DNA from: an uncultured Nocardioides sp.
GTDB lineage: Bacteria; Actinomycetota; Actinomycetes; Propionibacteriales; Nocardioidaceae
Length of the DNA stretch: 21,983 nt
Direction: 5' to 3'
Assembly: GCF_946885725.1 (NCBI RefSeq)
Contig: NZ_CAMPGZ010000050.1
Location: 1 to 21,983 of the forward strand
The stretch's first letter is position 1; every line of letters begins with the position of its first letter. The notes beneath the pieces were generated by a model, which was not told the origin of the DNA, did not search any database, and saw only the letters and a program-made list of their open reading frames with translations. Position numbers and translations under genes: made by a program. Of this stretch, positions 1 to 7,369 are shown one piece after another.

Positions 1-528
1 GACCGCCGTACCGCAGTCCGGTCCCATCACCAGCGCCCCGGTCTCGGCGGCACGCTGCTTGAGCGCGACCTCCTGCTCGAGCGACACGTTGTCGCTGAAC
101 ACCATCGTCAGCAGCCCGGCCTCGACCGCGTCGAGCGCGTCGGCGAAGGCGTACTGCCCGGGCGTCGACACCAGCGCCACCGCCGACTCCGGGTCGACGT
201 CGCGCGTGGCGGCACGCATCGTGAGCGGCGGTGGCGCCTCACCGAAACCACCGGCGGCCGGCTTCGACGCGGCGGCCAGCGCGGCGTCGAGTTCGGCGCG
301 CGCGGCCGCGAGCACCTCGTCCGAGGACACGTCCAGCGCGACCAGCATGTCGTTACCGGAGATGCCGTCGGGGATCTCGAAGCCCATCCCTTGGGCGAGC
401 TCGAGGTTGAGGTCGGTGGCCATCGCGACGAGCGCGGCCTCGACCCCGTCGAGGTCGGCGACGCGCCGGCTCACCTGCATCAGCGTCACCGAGTCGACGT
501 ACGCCTTGCGGACGTCCACCTGCTTCAT
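1..528 (-). CDS. fdrA: FdrA family protein, N-terminal 176 residues (runs off left edge)
   Basis: The minus-strand frame is open from ATG at 528 to base 1, giving 176 codons without a stop; E. coli FdrA has about 555 residues, so roughly a third is visible. The start MKQVDVRKAYVDSVTLM matches the FdrA N-terminus (xxDSVSLM), followed by a DVSSDEVLAAA stretch and, at about residues 135-176, MVFSDNVSLEQEV then VMGPDCGTAV. The GPDCGT motif is the FdrA version of the succinyl-CoA-synthetase-alpha-like fold. FdrA (AllF), DUF1116 (AllG) and DUF2877 (AllH) form the E. coli oxamate carbamoyltransferase, which splits oxalurate with phosphate to oxamate and carbamoyl phosphate. The start overlaps the stop of the DUF2877 gene (ATGA), so the two are translationally coupled; a DUF1116 gene is expected just beyond the edge. 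Family call is firm, substrate is inferred. Confidence 0.9.
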   Translation of the reverse strand, partial: MKQVDVRKAYVDSVTLMQVSRRVADLDGVEAALVAMATDLNLELAQGMGFEIPDGISGNDMLVALDVSSDEVLAAARAELDAALAAASKPAAGGFGEAPPPLTMRAATRDVDPESAVALVSTPGQYAFADALDAVEAGLLTMVFSDNVSLEQEVALKQRAAETGALVMGPDCGTAV

Positions 529-1211
529 GCGGCTCCCTCCACGGTCCCGGTCGCGAGAACGTACAGCACCCCGTCCAGCAGCGCCCGCCCCGACGACGAG
601 CCCACGGCCAGCAGCGCGTCGACCGCCGGCGTCGGGTCGTCGGGTCCGCAGAGCGCGCGCACCGCGGCGGCCAGCGGGGGAGCGGCCCACCCGTCCAGCG
701 CGGCGTGCAGCATGCCGACGGAGACGGCAGTGGTACGGCGCGTCGCCAGGGCCGCCTTGGTCGCGGCTCGCCAGGCCGGCAGCCGCGGGTCGCCGAGCGC
801 AGACGCAGCGACCAACATGCCGGCGAGCACGTCGTCGCCGTCAGGAGTCAGTCCTGCGCCACGTCCCAGCAGGACAGCAGGATCGGGCGGATCGGAGAGA
901 CCGGGCGAATCCTCGTGAAGCCACCGCGTCCACGTGGATCCTGACGCCGGAGTCAGTCCGCTCGGACGGTCGGGACACCACCAGCGTCGGGCGACCAGGC
1001 CGACGGGTCCCGGCGCCGGCAGCTCGCTGACCACGACGCCGTACGGAAGCCGCACCGCCTCCGGCATACCGACGCAGACGACCGGGATGGCCGGTTCGCC
1101 CGTCTCGTAGTGCACGCTCACGCGCGTTCTTGCGGCCTCCACCCATCGTGCCTGGGTGCCCAGGACGGGCGAGACGAGAGTCGATGCGGCACAGGGGAGT
1201 GGGCCGGGCAT
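525..1211 (-). CDS. DUF2877 (AllH/YlbF-like) carbamoyltransferase subunit
   Basis: 228-residue protein. The family hallmark LLGRGAGLTPDGDDVLAGML lies at about residues 111-130, and a second conserved patch, VGSSSGRALLDG, is near the C-terminus. These match DUF2877, the third component of the FdrA/DUF1116/DUF2877 oxamate carbamoyltransferase of E. coli (AllFGH). It is first in a leftward operon with fdrA. The ATG at 1211 has no Shine-Dalgarno sequence but is preceded by TACGCT and six bases, so it is probably translated from a leaderless mRNA. It is divergent from the uracil-type permease, with a shared 160-base promoter region. With the carbamate kinase and barbiturase-family genes on the other strand it suggests a carbamoyl-phosphate-producing cleavage of a ureido acid. 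The family is clear; ureidomalonate as substrate is my inference. Confidence 0.87.
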   Translation of the reverse strand: MPGPLPCAASTLVSPVLGTQARWVEAARTRVSVHYETGEPAIPVVCVGMPEAVRLPYGVVVSELPAPGPVGLVARRWWCPDRPSGLTPASGSTWTRWLHEDSPGLSDPPDPAVLLGRGAGLTPDGDDVLAGMLVAASALGDPRLPAWRAATKAALATRRTTAVSVGMLHAALDGWAAPPLAAAVRALCGPDDPTPAVDALLAVGSSSGRALLDGVLYVLATGTVEGAA

Positions 1212-1217
1212 GACGGG

Positions 1218-1223
1218 AGCGTA
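1218..1223 (-). promoter_or_regulatory. -10 hexamer TACGCT for leaderless DUF2877-fdrA transcript
   Basis: Read on the minus strand: TACGCT, then CCCGTC, then the ATG at 1211. TAnnnT ending six bases before a start codon without a ribosome binding site is the usual signature of actinobacterial leaderless genes. I see no clear -35. The same layout occurs at four other starts in the window. Confidence 0.6.
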
Positions 1224-1289
1224 ACGCTGCCGCGTGTCGTTTCCCGAAGTGCTGGCAGAACCCTTCGTCTAGGTGCACAGTGACCCTGA

Positions 1290-1309
1290 CCCGGGTCGTC
1301 CGACCCGGG
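1290..1309. promoter_or_regulatory. Perfect 9+2+9 palindrome in divergent promoter region (candidate operator)
   Basis: CCCGGGTCG, spacer TC, CGACCCGGG: both arms match without error. It sits in the 1212-1371 intergenic region, 79 bases upstream of the DUF2877 start and 62 bases upstream of the permease start, where a regulator could serve both transcripts. It is not followed by T-rich sequence and lies upstream of both genes, which argues against a terminator. No regulator gene is in the window. A short GCCCG-CGC-CGGGC hairpin (1338-1350) also lies just upstream of the permease ribosome binding site. Confidence 0.5.
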
Positions 1310-1371
1310 CGTTGGGTGCGCCTGGCACGCGGCTCGGGCCCGCGCCGGGCTTGTGAGCAGGGAGGCCTGCC

Positions 1372-2817
1372 ATGGCGTTTGGTTGGAAGGTCGTCTACGA
1401 CGGAAAGACGCCGCCTCCGGGTGCGGCAGTAGCGCCGGACGAGCGGCTGTCCTGGGGACGGACCGTCGGGCTCGGCGCCCAGCACGTGGTCGCGATGTTC
1501 GGCGCGACGTTCGTTTTCCCGCTGATCATGGGCCTCAACGCCCAGCTCGCGATCATGATGAGCGGTATTGCCACGATCCTGTTCCTGCTGATCGTGCAGG
1601 GGAAGGTACCGAGCTACCTGGGTACGTCGGCGTCGTTCGTCGGCGGTGCGGCCGCGATCTACAACCAGGGCGGCAACGCGGCCGACGTCACCGGCTCGAT
1701 CCTGGTCGCCGGCATCGTGCTCGCCCTGGTCGGCGTACTGATCCACTTCATGGGGTCCGGCGTACTGCATGCGGTACTGCCGCCGGTCGTCACCGGTGCG
1801 GTCGTGATGCTGATCGGGTTCAACCTCGCCCCGGTCGTCGCCGACATCTACTGGCCGCAGGACCAGTGGATCGGGCTCCTCACCATGACGGCCGTGATCC
1901 TGATGGCCGTCGGCTTCCGGGGCTTCTTCGGCCGCATCGCGGTCTTCCTCGGCCTGATCTTCGGCTACATCCTGTCCTGGGTCTTCGATCGCGTCTTCGG
2001 TCAGATCACGTCGTTCGACCCCAACGCCCAGGAGGCCACCACGCACTTCCGGGTCAACTGGGAGAACGTGCAGAACGCGGACTGGATCGGCTTCCCGCCC
2101 GTCAGCGACTTCGCGAACGGCATCGTCGGCATCCACGCGCCGGACTTCAGCCTCGCCTTCGTGCTGCTGATGCTCCCGGCCGTGATCGCGCTGGTCGCCG
2201 AGAACACCGGTCACGTCAAGGCCGTCGCCGAGATGACCGATCGTGACCTCGACCCGGTGATGGGCCGCGCGATCGCCGCGGACGGCATCGCGACCGCTCT
2301 CACCTCGTCGGTCGGTGGCTCGCCGACCACGACGTACGCCGAGAACATCGGCGTCATGGCCGCCACCCGCGTCTACAGCACGGCGGCCTACTACGTCGCC
2401 GCGGTGGTCGCGATCCTGTTCGGCCTCAGCCCGAAGTTCGGGGCCGTCGTGTCCGCCACGCCGGGTGGTGTGCTCGGCGGCATCACCGTCGTCCTCTACG
2501 GCATGATCGGGCTGCTCGGCGCGAAGATCTGGAAGGAGAACGGGGTCGACTTCGCCAACCCCGTGAACCTCGTCCCGATCGCCGCGGGCATCATCATCGC
2601 CATCGGCGACGTCACGCTCGAGATCACCGACAACTTCTCGCTCGCCGGCATCGCGTTCGGCACGATCGTCTGCCTCGTCATGTACCACCTGGCCCGCGCG
2701 ATCGCCCCGCCGCAGATGAAGGACGACGGGACGATGCTCGCCGTGGGCCGCTCGGGACTGCACCACGAGGAGGACGTGCCAGGACACGACGACGAGGGGT
2801 CGCACCGCTCGCACTGA
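1372..2817 (+). CDS. NCS2 family nucleobase permease, UraA-like (probable uracil uptake)
   Basis: 481 residues with about 14 hydrophobic segments, as in NCS2 nucleobase:cation symporters. The TM3 motif GTSASFVGG lies at 84-92. The TM8 motif VAENTGHVKAVAE carries E277 and H281, and the TM10 motif GGSPTTTYAENIGVMAATRVYS carries E324. These correspond to E241, H245 and E290 of E. coli UraA, the residues that contact uracil and couple protons. The TM10 stretch is much closer to UraA than to the xanthine/urate branch, so uracil or a related pyrimidine such as thymine is the best substrate guess. The ATG at 1372 follows GGAGG at 1361-1365. It is the first rightward gene, 55 bases ahead of the molybdenum hydroxylase operon, which fits delivery of the substrate the enzyme oxidises. 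Confidence 0.88.
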   Translation: MAFGWKVVYDGKTPPPGAAVAPDERLSWGRTVGLGAQHVVAMFGATFVFPLIMGLNAQLAIMMSGIATILFLLIVQGKVPSYLGTSASFVGGAAAIYNQGGNAADVTGSILVAGIVLALVGVLIHFMGSGVLHAVLPPVVTGAVVMLIGFNLAPVVADIYWPQDQWIGLLTMTAVILMAVGFRGFFGRIAVFLGLIFGYILSWVFDRVFGQITSFDPNAQEATTHFRVNWENVQNADWIGFPPVSDFANGIVGIHAPDFSLAFVLLMLPAVIALVAENTGHVKAVAEMTDRDLDPVMGRAIAADGIATALTSSVGGSPTTTYAENIGVMAATRVYSTAAYYVAAVVAILFGLSPKFGAVVSATPGGVLGGITVVLYGMIGLLGAKIWKENGVDFANPVNLVPIAAGIIIAIGDVTLEITDNFSLAGIAFGTIVCLVMYHLARAIAPPQMKDDGTMLAVGRSGLHHEEDVPGHDDEGSHRSH

Positions 2818-2872
2818 GGGTGTTGACTGTCCGTCTCGTTCGCTCCGATCGCCACAGCAGACCAGGAGGCTC

Positions 2873-3757
2873 GTGAAACCGCCCGCGTTCACCTACCACC
2901 GGCCGGCCACCGTCGAGGAAGCCGTGCAGATCCTCGACAGGTACTCCGGTGAGGGTGCCAAGGTGCTCGCGGGCGGCCAGAGCCTGGTGCCACTGATGTC
3001 GATGCGGCTCGCCTCGCCGGGCCACCTCGTCGACATCAACCACCTGCCCGGCCTGGACACCGTGGAGGCGACCTCCACAGGTGTCCGGGTCGGCGCGCTG
3101 GCCCGGCACTCCCGGGTCGAGCACGACGCCGACGCCTACGCAGCAGTGCCGCTGCTGCGGCAGGCGCTCAGCCAGGTCGCGCACCCGACCATCCGCAACC
3201 GGGGTACGACGGTCGGCAGCCTGGTCCACGGCGACCCGGCCGCCGAGATGACCGCCGTGCTCGCGGTGCTCGACGGCGAGGTCGAGCTCGTCGGCCCGCG
3301 GGGGTCGCGCACGGTCGCGGCGACCGACTTCTTCGTCGGCCCGATGGAGACCGAGCACGCCGACGCCGAAGTCGCCGTCGCCGCCACGTTCCGGCGCCCG
3401 CCGGCCGGCACCGGCTCGGCCTTCCTCGAGCTGGCCCGCCGGCACGGCGACTACGCGATGTGCGGCGTCGCCGCGCTCGTCACGGTCGACCCCGACCTCG
3501 CGGTGACCGGTGCCCGGGTCGGGCTGATCTCGGTCGGCGACGGACCGGTCGTCGTCGACCTCGCACCGGCGATCGGCGGCTCCGGCGGCGGCATTGACGA
3601 GGCCCGCGCGACCGAGCTGGTCGACGCCGCGATCGACCCCGAGGACGACATCCACGCGACGGCGGCGTACCGGCGGCACCTCGCGCACGTGCTCACCCGG
3701 CGCGCGGTCGCGCAGGCGCACGACGCGGCGCGGGCGACGAGGAGGGCAGCGACATGA
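2873..3757 (+). CDS. Molybdenum hydroxylase FAD-binding subunit (CoxM/XdhB type)
   Basis: 294 residues, the normal length for the medium subunit of xanthine dehydrogenase-family enzymes. It passes electrons from the 2Fe-2S clusters to FAD and an acceptor. The FAD pyrophosphate-binding motifs are visible: AGGQSLVP at 33-40 and TVGSLVHGDPAAE at 113-125; the C-terminal CO-dehydrogenase-flavoprotein domain follows (YAMCGVAAL, and a histidine-rich end). The start is GTG at 2873, supported by AGGAGG at 2864-2869 and the conserved KPPAFTYHRPATVEEA beginning. The stop overlaps the next gene by ATGA. It forms a complex with the next two gene products. The family assignment is firm, the substrate is not set by this subunit. 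Confidence 0.92.
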   Translation: MKPPAFTYHRPATVEEAVQILDRYSGEGAKVLAGGQSLVPLMSMRLASPGHLVDINHLPGLDTVEATSTGVRVGALARHSRVEHDADAYAAVPLLRQALSQVAHPTIRNRGTTVGSLVHGDPAAEMTAVLAVLDGEVELVGPRGSRTVAATDFFVGPMETEHADAEVAVAATFRRPPAGTGSAFLELARRHGDYAMCGVAALVTVDPDLAVTGARVGLISVGDGPVVVDLAPAIGGSGGGIDEARATELVDAAIDPEDDIHATAAYRRHLAHVLTRRAVAQAHDAARATRRAAT

Positions 3758-4335
3758 CCGACATGGTCGAGGGCCGGGTGGTCGAGCCTGTCGAGACCAC
3801 CAACGTACGGGTGTCGCTCACCGTCAACGGCGTCAAGCACGACCTCGAGCTGCCCGCCCGCCGGCTGCTGTCGGACGCGCTGCGGCACGACCTGCGGCTG
3901 ACCGGCACCCACGTCGGCTGCGAGCACGGCGTGTGTGGTGCCTGCACGATCCTGGTCGACGGCGCCCCGATGCGGTCATGCCTGTTGTTCGCAGTCAGCC
4001 TGGACGGCGCGGAGATCACCACCGTCGAGGGCTGCCGCTCGACCGACGGCGGGATGGGACCGGTGCAGCAGGCGTTCCAGGAGTGCCACGCGTTGCAGTG
4101 CGGCTTCTGCACGCCCGGCTTCATCACCACGATCACCGCGTTCCTCGAGGACAACCCGTCGCCGACGCGCGACGAGGCGCGCGAGGCGATCAGCGGCAAC
4201 CTGTGCCGCTGCACCGGCTACGTCAACATCGTCTCCGCGGTCGAGCGGGCCGCGGAGCTCCGGCGATCCGACGGTGGTCTCGACAGGCTCGACCACCCGA
4301 ACGACGAGCGCGACCAGCCGGAGGAGCGGTCATGA
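3754..4335 (+). CDS. Molybdenum hydroxylase 2Fe-2S subunit (CoxS type) with repeat-derived extensions at both ends
   Basis: 193 residues, about 30 longer than typical CoxS. The plant-ferredoxin-type cluster ligands are C56, C61, C64 and C76 (GCEHGVCGACTI), and the second cluster is bound by C116, C119, C151 and C153 (CGFCTPG and NLCRCTGY). All eight are present, so the protein should be functional. The start at 3754 has AGGAGG eight bases upstream and overlaps the FAD-subunit stop. The extra length comes from two copies of one palindromic element read in frame: residues 8-16 (RVVEPVETT) from a direct copy, and residues 175-181 (GLDRLDH) from an inverted copy. Both lie outside the cluster-binding domains. 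The stop overlaps the large-subunit start at 4332 (ATGA). Confidence 0.93.
   Translation: MTDMVEGRVVEPVETTNVRVSLTVNGVKHDLELPARRLLSDALRHDLRLTGTHVGCEHGVCGACTILVDGAPMRSCLLFAVSLDGAEITTVEGCRSTDGGMGPVQQAFQECHALQCGFCTPGFITTITAFLEDNPSPTRDEAREAISGNLCRCTGYVNIVSAVERAAELRRSDGGLDRLDHPNDERDQPEERS
3777..3801 (+). repeat. Palindromic element copy 1 (direct), in frame at N-terminus of 2Fe-2S subunit
   Basis: 25 bases with 7-base complementary arms GGTGGTC and GACCACC around a GAGCCTGTCGA loop. Copies with the same core are at 4273, 7195 and 10876. It is read in frame as VVEPVETT, between the start codon and the ferredoxin fold. Confidence 0.85.
4273..4297 (-). repeat. Palindromic element copy 2 (inverted), in frame at C-terminus of 2Fe-2S subunit
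   Basis: Exact reverse complement of copy 1 across all 25 bases, 471 bases further on. In this orientation it is read as GLDRLDHP. With copy 1 it brackets the whole ferredoxin-domain coding sequence as an inverted pair. Confidence 0.87.
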
Positions 4336-6743
4336 CCACCCGCATGGTCGGCGAGAAGGTGCTGCGGGTCGAGGACCCGCGGCTGGTCACCGGCAACGGC
4401 CGCTACCTCGACGACCTCGGCCACCACGCGCTCGAGGCGGCGTTCGTGCGCAGCCCGCACGCCCACGCACGGATCGTCGACATCGACGTCACCGACGCGC
4501 TCGACGTCGACGGGCTAGTGGCGATCTACACCCACGAGGACCTCGTCGCCGACGAGGAGGAGCACGGCACGACCGTGGCCGAGCCGCTGCCGCTGCTGAT
4601 CCCGCACCCGACACTGACCCACGGCCACACCCAGCACGCGCTCGCCGCCGGCGAGGTCAACTACGTCGGCGAGGCGGTCGTCATGGTCGTCGCCCGCGAC
4701 CGCTACGCCGCCGAGGACGCCGCCGAGCGCATCCGGGTCGAGTACGACTTCCTCCCGGCTGTCGTCGGGGTCGAGGCCGCCCGCGCGGCCGAGCACCTCG
4801 TGCACGACGACGTACCCGGCAACGTCGCGGCTCGCATGGTGCAGGAGACCGGTGACGCCGACGCCGTGATCGACGCCGCGCCGCACCAGCTCGAGCTCGA
4901 CCTGGCCATCGAGCGGAGCGCGTCGATGCCGATGGAGGGCAAGGGCGTCCTCGCCAAGTGGGACGCCGACGACCGGTCACTCACCGTGCACAGCAGCACC
5001 CAGACGTCGACAAGCGTGCGGCAGGCGATCGCCGCAAAGCTCGCGCTGCCGGTCGATCGGGTCGAGGTGATCACCCCCGACGTCGGCGGCGGCTTCGGCG
5101 TCAAGATCGTGCACCCGTGGCCCGAAGAGATCCTCGTCCCGTGGGCGGCGATCCGCCTCGGGCAGCCGGTGAAGTGGACCGAAGACCGCCGCGAGCACTT
5201 CGTCTCCTCCGCCCACGAGCGCGGCCAGCTGCACCACGTGCGCGTCGGGTACGACGACGAGGGGCGGCTGCTCGGCCTGTCGGTGAAGTTCTGGCACGAC
5301 CACGGCGCCTACATCCCCTACGGCCTGATCGTCCCGATCATCACCTCGACGCAGCTGCTCGGCCCCTACAAGCCCGGCGTCTACCGCGTCGAGTTCGAGA
5401 GCCTCTACACCAACACGGTCATCGTCACGCCGTACCGCGGCGCCGGCCGGCCCCAGGGCTGCTTCGTCATGGAGCGCACGATGGACGCGATCGCCGCCGA
5501 CCTCGGCCTCGACCGCACCGTCGTGCGCGAGCGCAACTTCATCCAGCCCGACGAGATGCCTTACGACCAGGGGCTGATCTTCCAGGACGGTCGTCAGCTG
5601 CTCTACGACTCCGGCGACTTCCCGGCCTCGCTCGCGAAGCTCAAGAAGCTCGTCGGCTGGGACGGGTTCGAGGCCCAGCGCGAGGAGGCCCGTGCCGAGG
5701 GCCGCCGGGTCGGGATCGGCCTGGCCTGCTACGTCGAGGGCACCGGCGTCGGCCCCTACGAGGGCGGCCACATCCGCGTCGAGACCGACGGCACCGTCGT
5801 GGTCTCCACCGGCCTGACCACGCAGGGCCAGGGCCACCAGACGATGCTCGCGCAGATCGTCGCCGACGAGCTCGGCGTGCCCTTCGAGCGGATCCGCGTG
5901 ACGACGGGGGACACCCGCCGGTTCAAGTACGCCGTCGGCACGTTCGCCTCGCGCACCGCCGTGATGTCCGGCAGCGCCGTCGCCGTCACCGCCCGTGCCG
6001 TACGCGAGAAGGCGCTGAAGGTCGCCGCCGACGCGCTCGAGGCGGCGGTCGAGGACCTCGAGATCGTCGACGGCAACGTCCGGGTCAAGGGCACCGGCGA
6101 CTCCGGCGCCTCCATCGACCTCGGTGCGGTCGCGGTGCTGTCCAACCCGCTGCGCTACGCCTTCGACGAGGCGGCCAAGCGGGCCACGCAGTTCGCGTCC
6201 CCGGCTGACCCCGACAAGCCTCCGGTGCCCGAGGGCGAGTCGCCGGGGTTGGAGGCGTCGCAGTTCTACTCGCCGCCGCGGTCGACGTTCGCCAACGGCA
6301 TGCACGCGGTCGTCGTCGAGACCGACCCGGACACCGCGGACATCAAGATCCTGCGCTACTGCGTCGTCCACGACTGCGGCACGCTGATCAACCCGATGAT
6401 CGTCGAGGGCCAGATCCACGGCGGCGTCGCGCAAGGCGTCGGCGGTTCGCTCTACGAGCGCATGGTCTACGCCCCAGACGGCCAGCTCCTCAACGCCTCG
6501 TTCATGGACTTCCTCATGCCCTACGCATCCGAGGTGCCCGAGGTCGAGATCGACCACCTCGTCACGCCGTCGCCACTCAACCCGCTCGGTGTGAAGGGCG
6601 CCGGCGAGGCCGGGGTGATCCCCGGGGCGGCCGCCATCGCCGCGGCGATCGAGGACGCCGAAGGCATCCCGATCCGCAGGATGCCGATCTCACCCAGCGA
6701 GCTGTTCCACCTCAGGGAGCAACACCAGGAGGCCCGGTCATGA
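4332..6743 (+). CDS. Molybdenum hydroxylase large (Mo-cofactor) subunit; candidate uracil dehydrogenase, not CO dehydrogenase
   Basis: 803 residues, normal for the CoxL/XdhC-type catalytic subunit. It has the ald_Xan_dh_C domain (about 18-140), then Mo-pterin-binding motifs: GGGFGVK at 252-258, PYRGAGRPQG at 367-376, GQGHQT near 500 and the catalytic glutamate E759 in GVKGAGEAG. True CO dehydrogenase has AYRCSFR with the copper-ligand cysteine at the 367-373 position; here it is PYRGAGR, so CO oxidation is very unlikely and hydroxylation of a heterocycle or aldehyde is expected. The loop MPMEGKG (199-205) also differs from the common PMEPRG. The ATG at 4332 overlaps the CoxS stop; GAGGAG lies upstream. 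Context (UraA-like permease, barbiturase-family gene) suggests uracil to barbiturate. No MoCo maturation gene (CoxD, XdhC chaperone) is in the window. Confidence 0.92.
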   Translation: MTTRMVGEKVLRVEDPRLVTGNGRYLDDLGHHALEAAFVRSPHAHARIVDIDVTDALDVDGLVAIYTHEDLVADEEEHGTTVAEPLPLLIPHPTLTHGHTQHALAAGEVNYVGEAVVMVVARDRYAAEDAAERIRVEYDFLPAVVGVEAARAAEHLVHDDVPGNVAARMVQETGDADAVIDAAPHQLELDLAIERSASMPMEGKGVLAKWDADDRSLTVHSSTQTSTSVRQAIAAKLALPVDRVEVITPDVGGGFGVKIVHPWPEEILVPWAAIRLGQPVKWTEDRREHFVSSAHERGQLHHVRVGYDDEGRLLGLSVKFWHDHGAYIPYGLIVPIITSTQLLGPYKPGVYRVEFESLYTNTVIVTPYRGAGRPQGCFVMERTMDAIAADLGLDRTVVRERNFIQPDEMPYDQGLIFQDGRQLLYDSGDFPASLAKLKKLVGWDGFEAQREEARAEGRRVGIGLACYVEGTGVGPYEGGHIRVETDGTVVVSTGLTTQGQGHQTMLAQIVADELGVPFERIRVTTGDTRRFKYAVGTFASRTAVMSGSAVAVTARAVREKALKVAADALEAAVEDLEIVDGNVRVKGTGDSGASIDLGAVAVLSNPLRYAFDEAAKRATQFASPADPDKPPVPEGESPGLEASQFYSPPRSTFANGMHAVVVETDPDTADIKILRYCVVHDCGTLINPMIVEGQIHGGVAQGVGGSLYERMVYAPDGQLLNASFMDFLMPYASEVPEVEIDHLVTPSPLNPLGVKGAGEAGVIPGAAAIAAAIEDAEGIPIRRMPISPSELFHLREQHQEARS

Positions 6744-7369
6744 AGGTCAACGGCACGAGCACCCTCAAGGTCGAGCCCCAGACGCTCTGGAAGGCGCTGA
6801 ACGACCCGGCCGTGCTCGTCGCGACGATCCCGGGATGCCAGCGGCTCGAGGCTCTGGGCGACGACACCTACGCGATGACCGTCGCCGCCGGCGTCGGGTC
6901 GATCAAGGGCGTGTACGACGGGCAGTACTCCATCATCGAGCAGCCCGAGCCAGGCACCTACCTCATGCGCGCACGCGGGGCCGGCTCCGCCGGCACGATC
7001 GACGCGACCGTCTCTGTCCACCTCCAGGACGCCCCGAACGGCAGCGGTGGCACGCTCCTCACCTACGACGCCGACGCCACCGTCGGCGGAATGATCGGCG
7101 GCGTCGGGCAGCGGATGCTCACCGGCGTCTCGAAGCGGATGGCCAACGAGTTCTTCGGCAACATCGACCGCTACCTGGCCGGCGAGCGTCCCCGGGTGGT
7201 CGAGCCTGTCGAGACCACTCCGACCGGGGCGCCCGCACCCGGCCAGGTGTTCACCGCTCCGGCCCCCGCGCCGACCGGCAACGACTTCGTCAAGGGACTC
7301 CTCGTCGGCGGCGCCCTCACGCTGGCCGGCGTCGTCATCGGGGGCTGGATCGCGGGGCGTCGTCGTTGA
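6740..7369 (+). CDS. CoxG-like SRPBCC protein with C-terminal membrane anchor
   Basis: 209 residues. The first ~145 residues are an SRPBCC/CoxG (carbon monoxide dehydrogenase subunit G) domain: MKVNGTSTLKVEPQTLWKAL, the characteristic IPGCQRLEALGDD, and a C-terminal helix ending near NIDRYLAGE. A Pro/Ala-rich linker (about 150-182) contains VVEPVETT from the third palindromic element. A single hydrophobic helix (about 186-205, GLLVGGALTLAGVVIGGWIAG) and an RRR end follow, so it is a tail-anchored protein facing the cytoplasm. CoxG proteins are linked to membrane attachment or assembly of CO dehydrogenase and relatives; here it may dock the hydroxylase to the respiratory chain. It overlaps the large-subunit gene (ATGA at 6740) and the amidase (TTGA at 7366). 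Confidence 0.88.
   Translation: MKVNGTSTLKVEPQTLWKALNDPAVLVATIPGCQRLEALGDDTYAMTVAAGVGSIKGVYDGQYSIIEQPEPGTYLMRARGAGSAGTIDATVSVHLQDAPNGSGGTLLTYDADATVGGMIGGVGQRMLTGVSKRMANEFFGNIDRYLAGERPRVVEPVETTPTGAPAPGQVFTAPAPAPTGNDFVKGLLVGGALTLAGVVIGGWIAGRRR
7195..7219 (+). repeat. Palindromic element copy 3 (direct), in CoxG-like linker
   Basis: Matches copy 1 except for the last base (T for C). It is read as VVEPVETT, in the unstructured linker between the SRPBCC domain and the membrane helix. Confidence 0.85.

Noticed and set aside
59..1030. 323-codon plus-strand frame opposite fdrA and the DUF2877 gene
   Set aside because: Ser/Ala/Arg-rich low-complexity shadow; the minus strand encodes two conserved families.
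1290..1309. Intrinsic terminator hairpin
   Set aside because: The perfect dyad lies between two divergent genes, upstream of both, and is not followed by a T run.
2823..2828. TTGACT as -35 of an internal promoter before the FAD subunit
   Set aside because: No TAnnnT hexamer lies 16-19 bases downstream; the bases there are CGATCG-like.
841..2892. 683-codon open frame antisense to the NCS2 permease
   Set aside because: It reads as a low-complexity Arg/Asp/His/Gly shadow with no domain, while the opposite strand encodes a clear permease. Such antisense frames are normal in very GC-rich DNA.
4977..6557. 526-codon antisense frame within the Mo subunit gene
   Set aside because: Rich in Val-Asp-Leu-Gly/His repeats typical of shadow frames; the sense strand has all Mo hydroxylase motifs.
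2873..7369. Aerobic CO dehydrogenase (coxMSLG)
   Set aside because: Gene order fits, but the active-site loop is PYRGAGR, without the CO-dehydrogenase cysteine of AYRCSFR, and the neighbours concern N-heterocycles.
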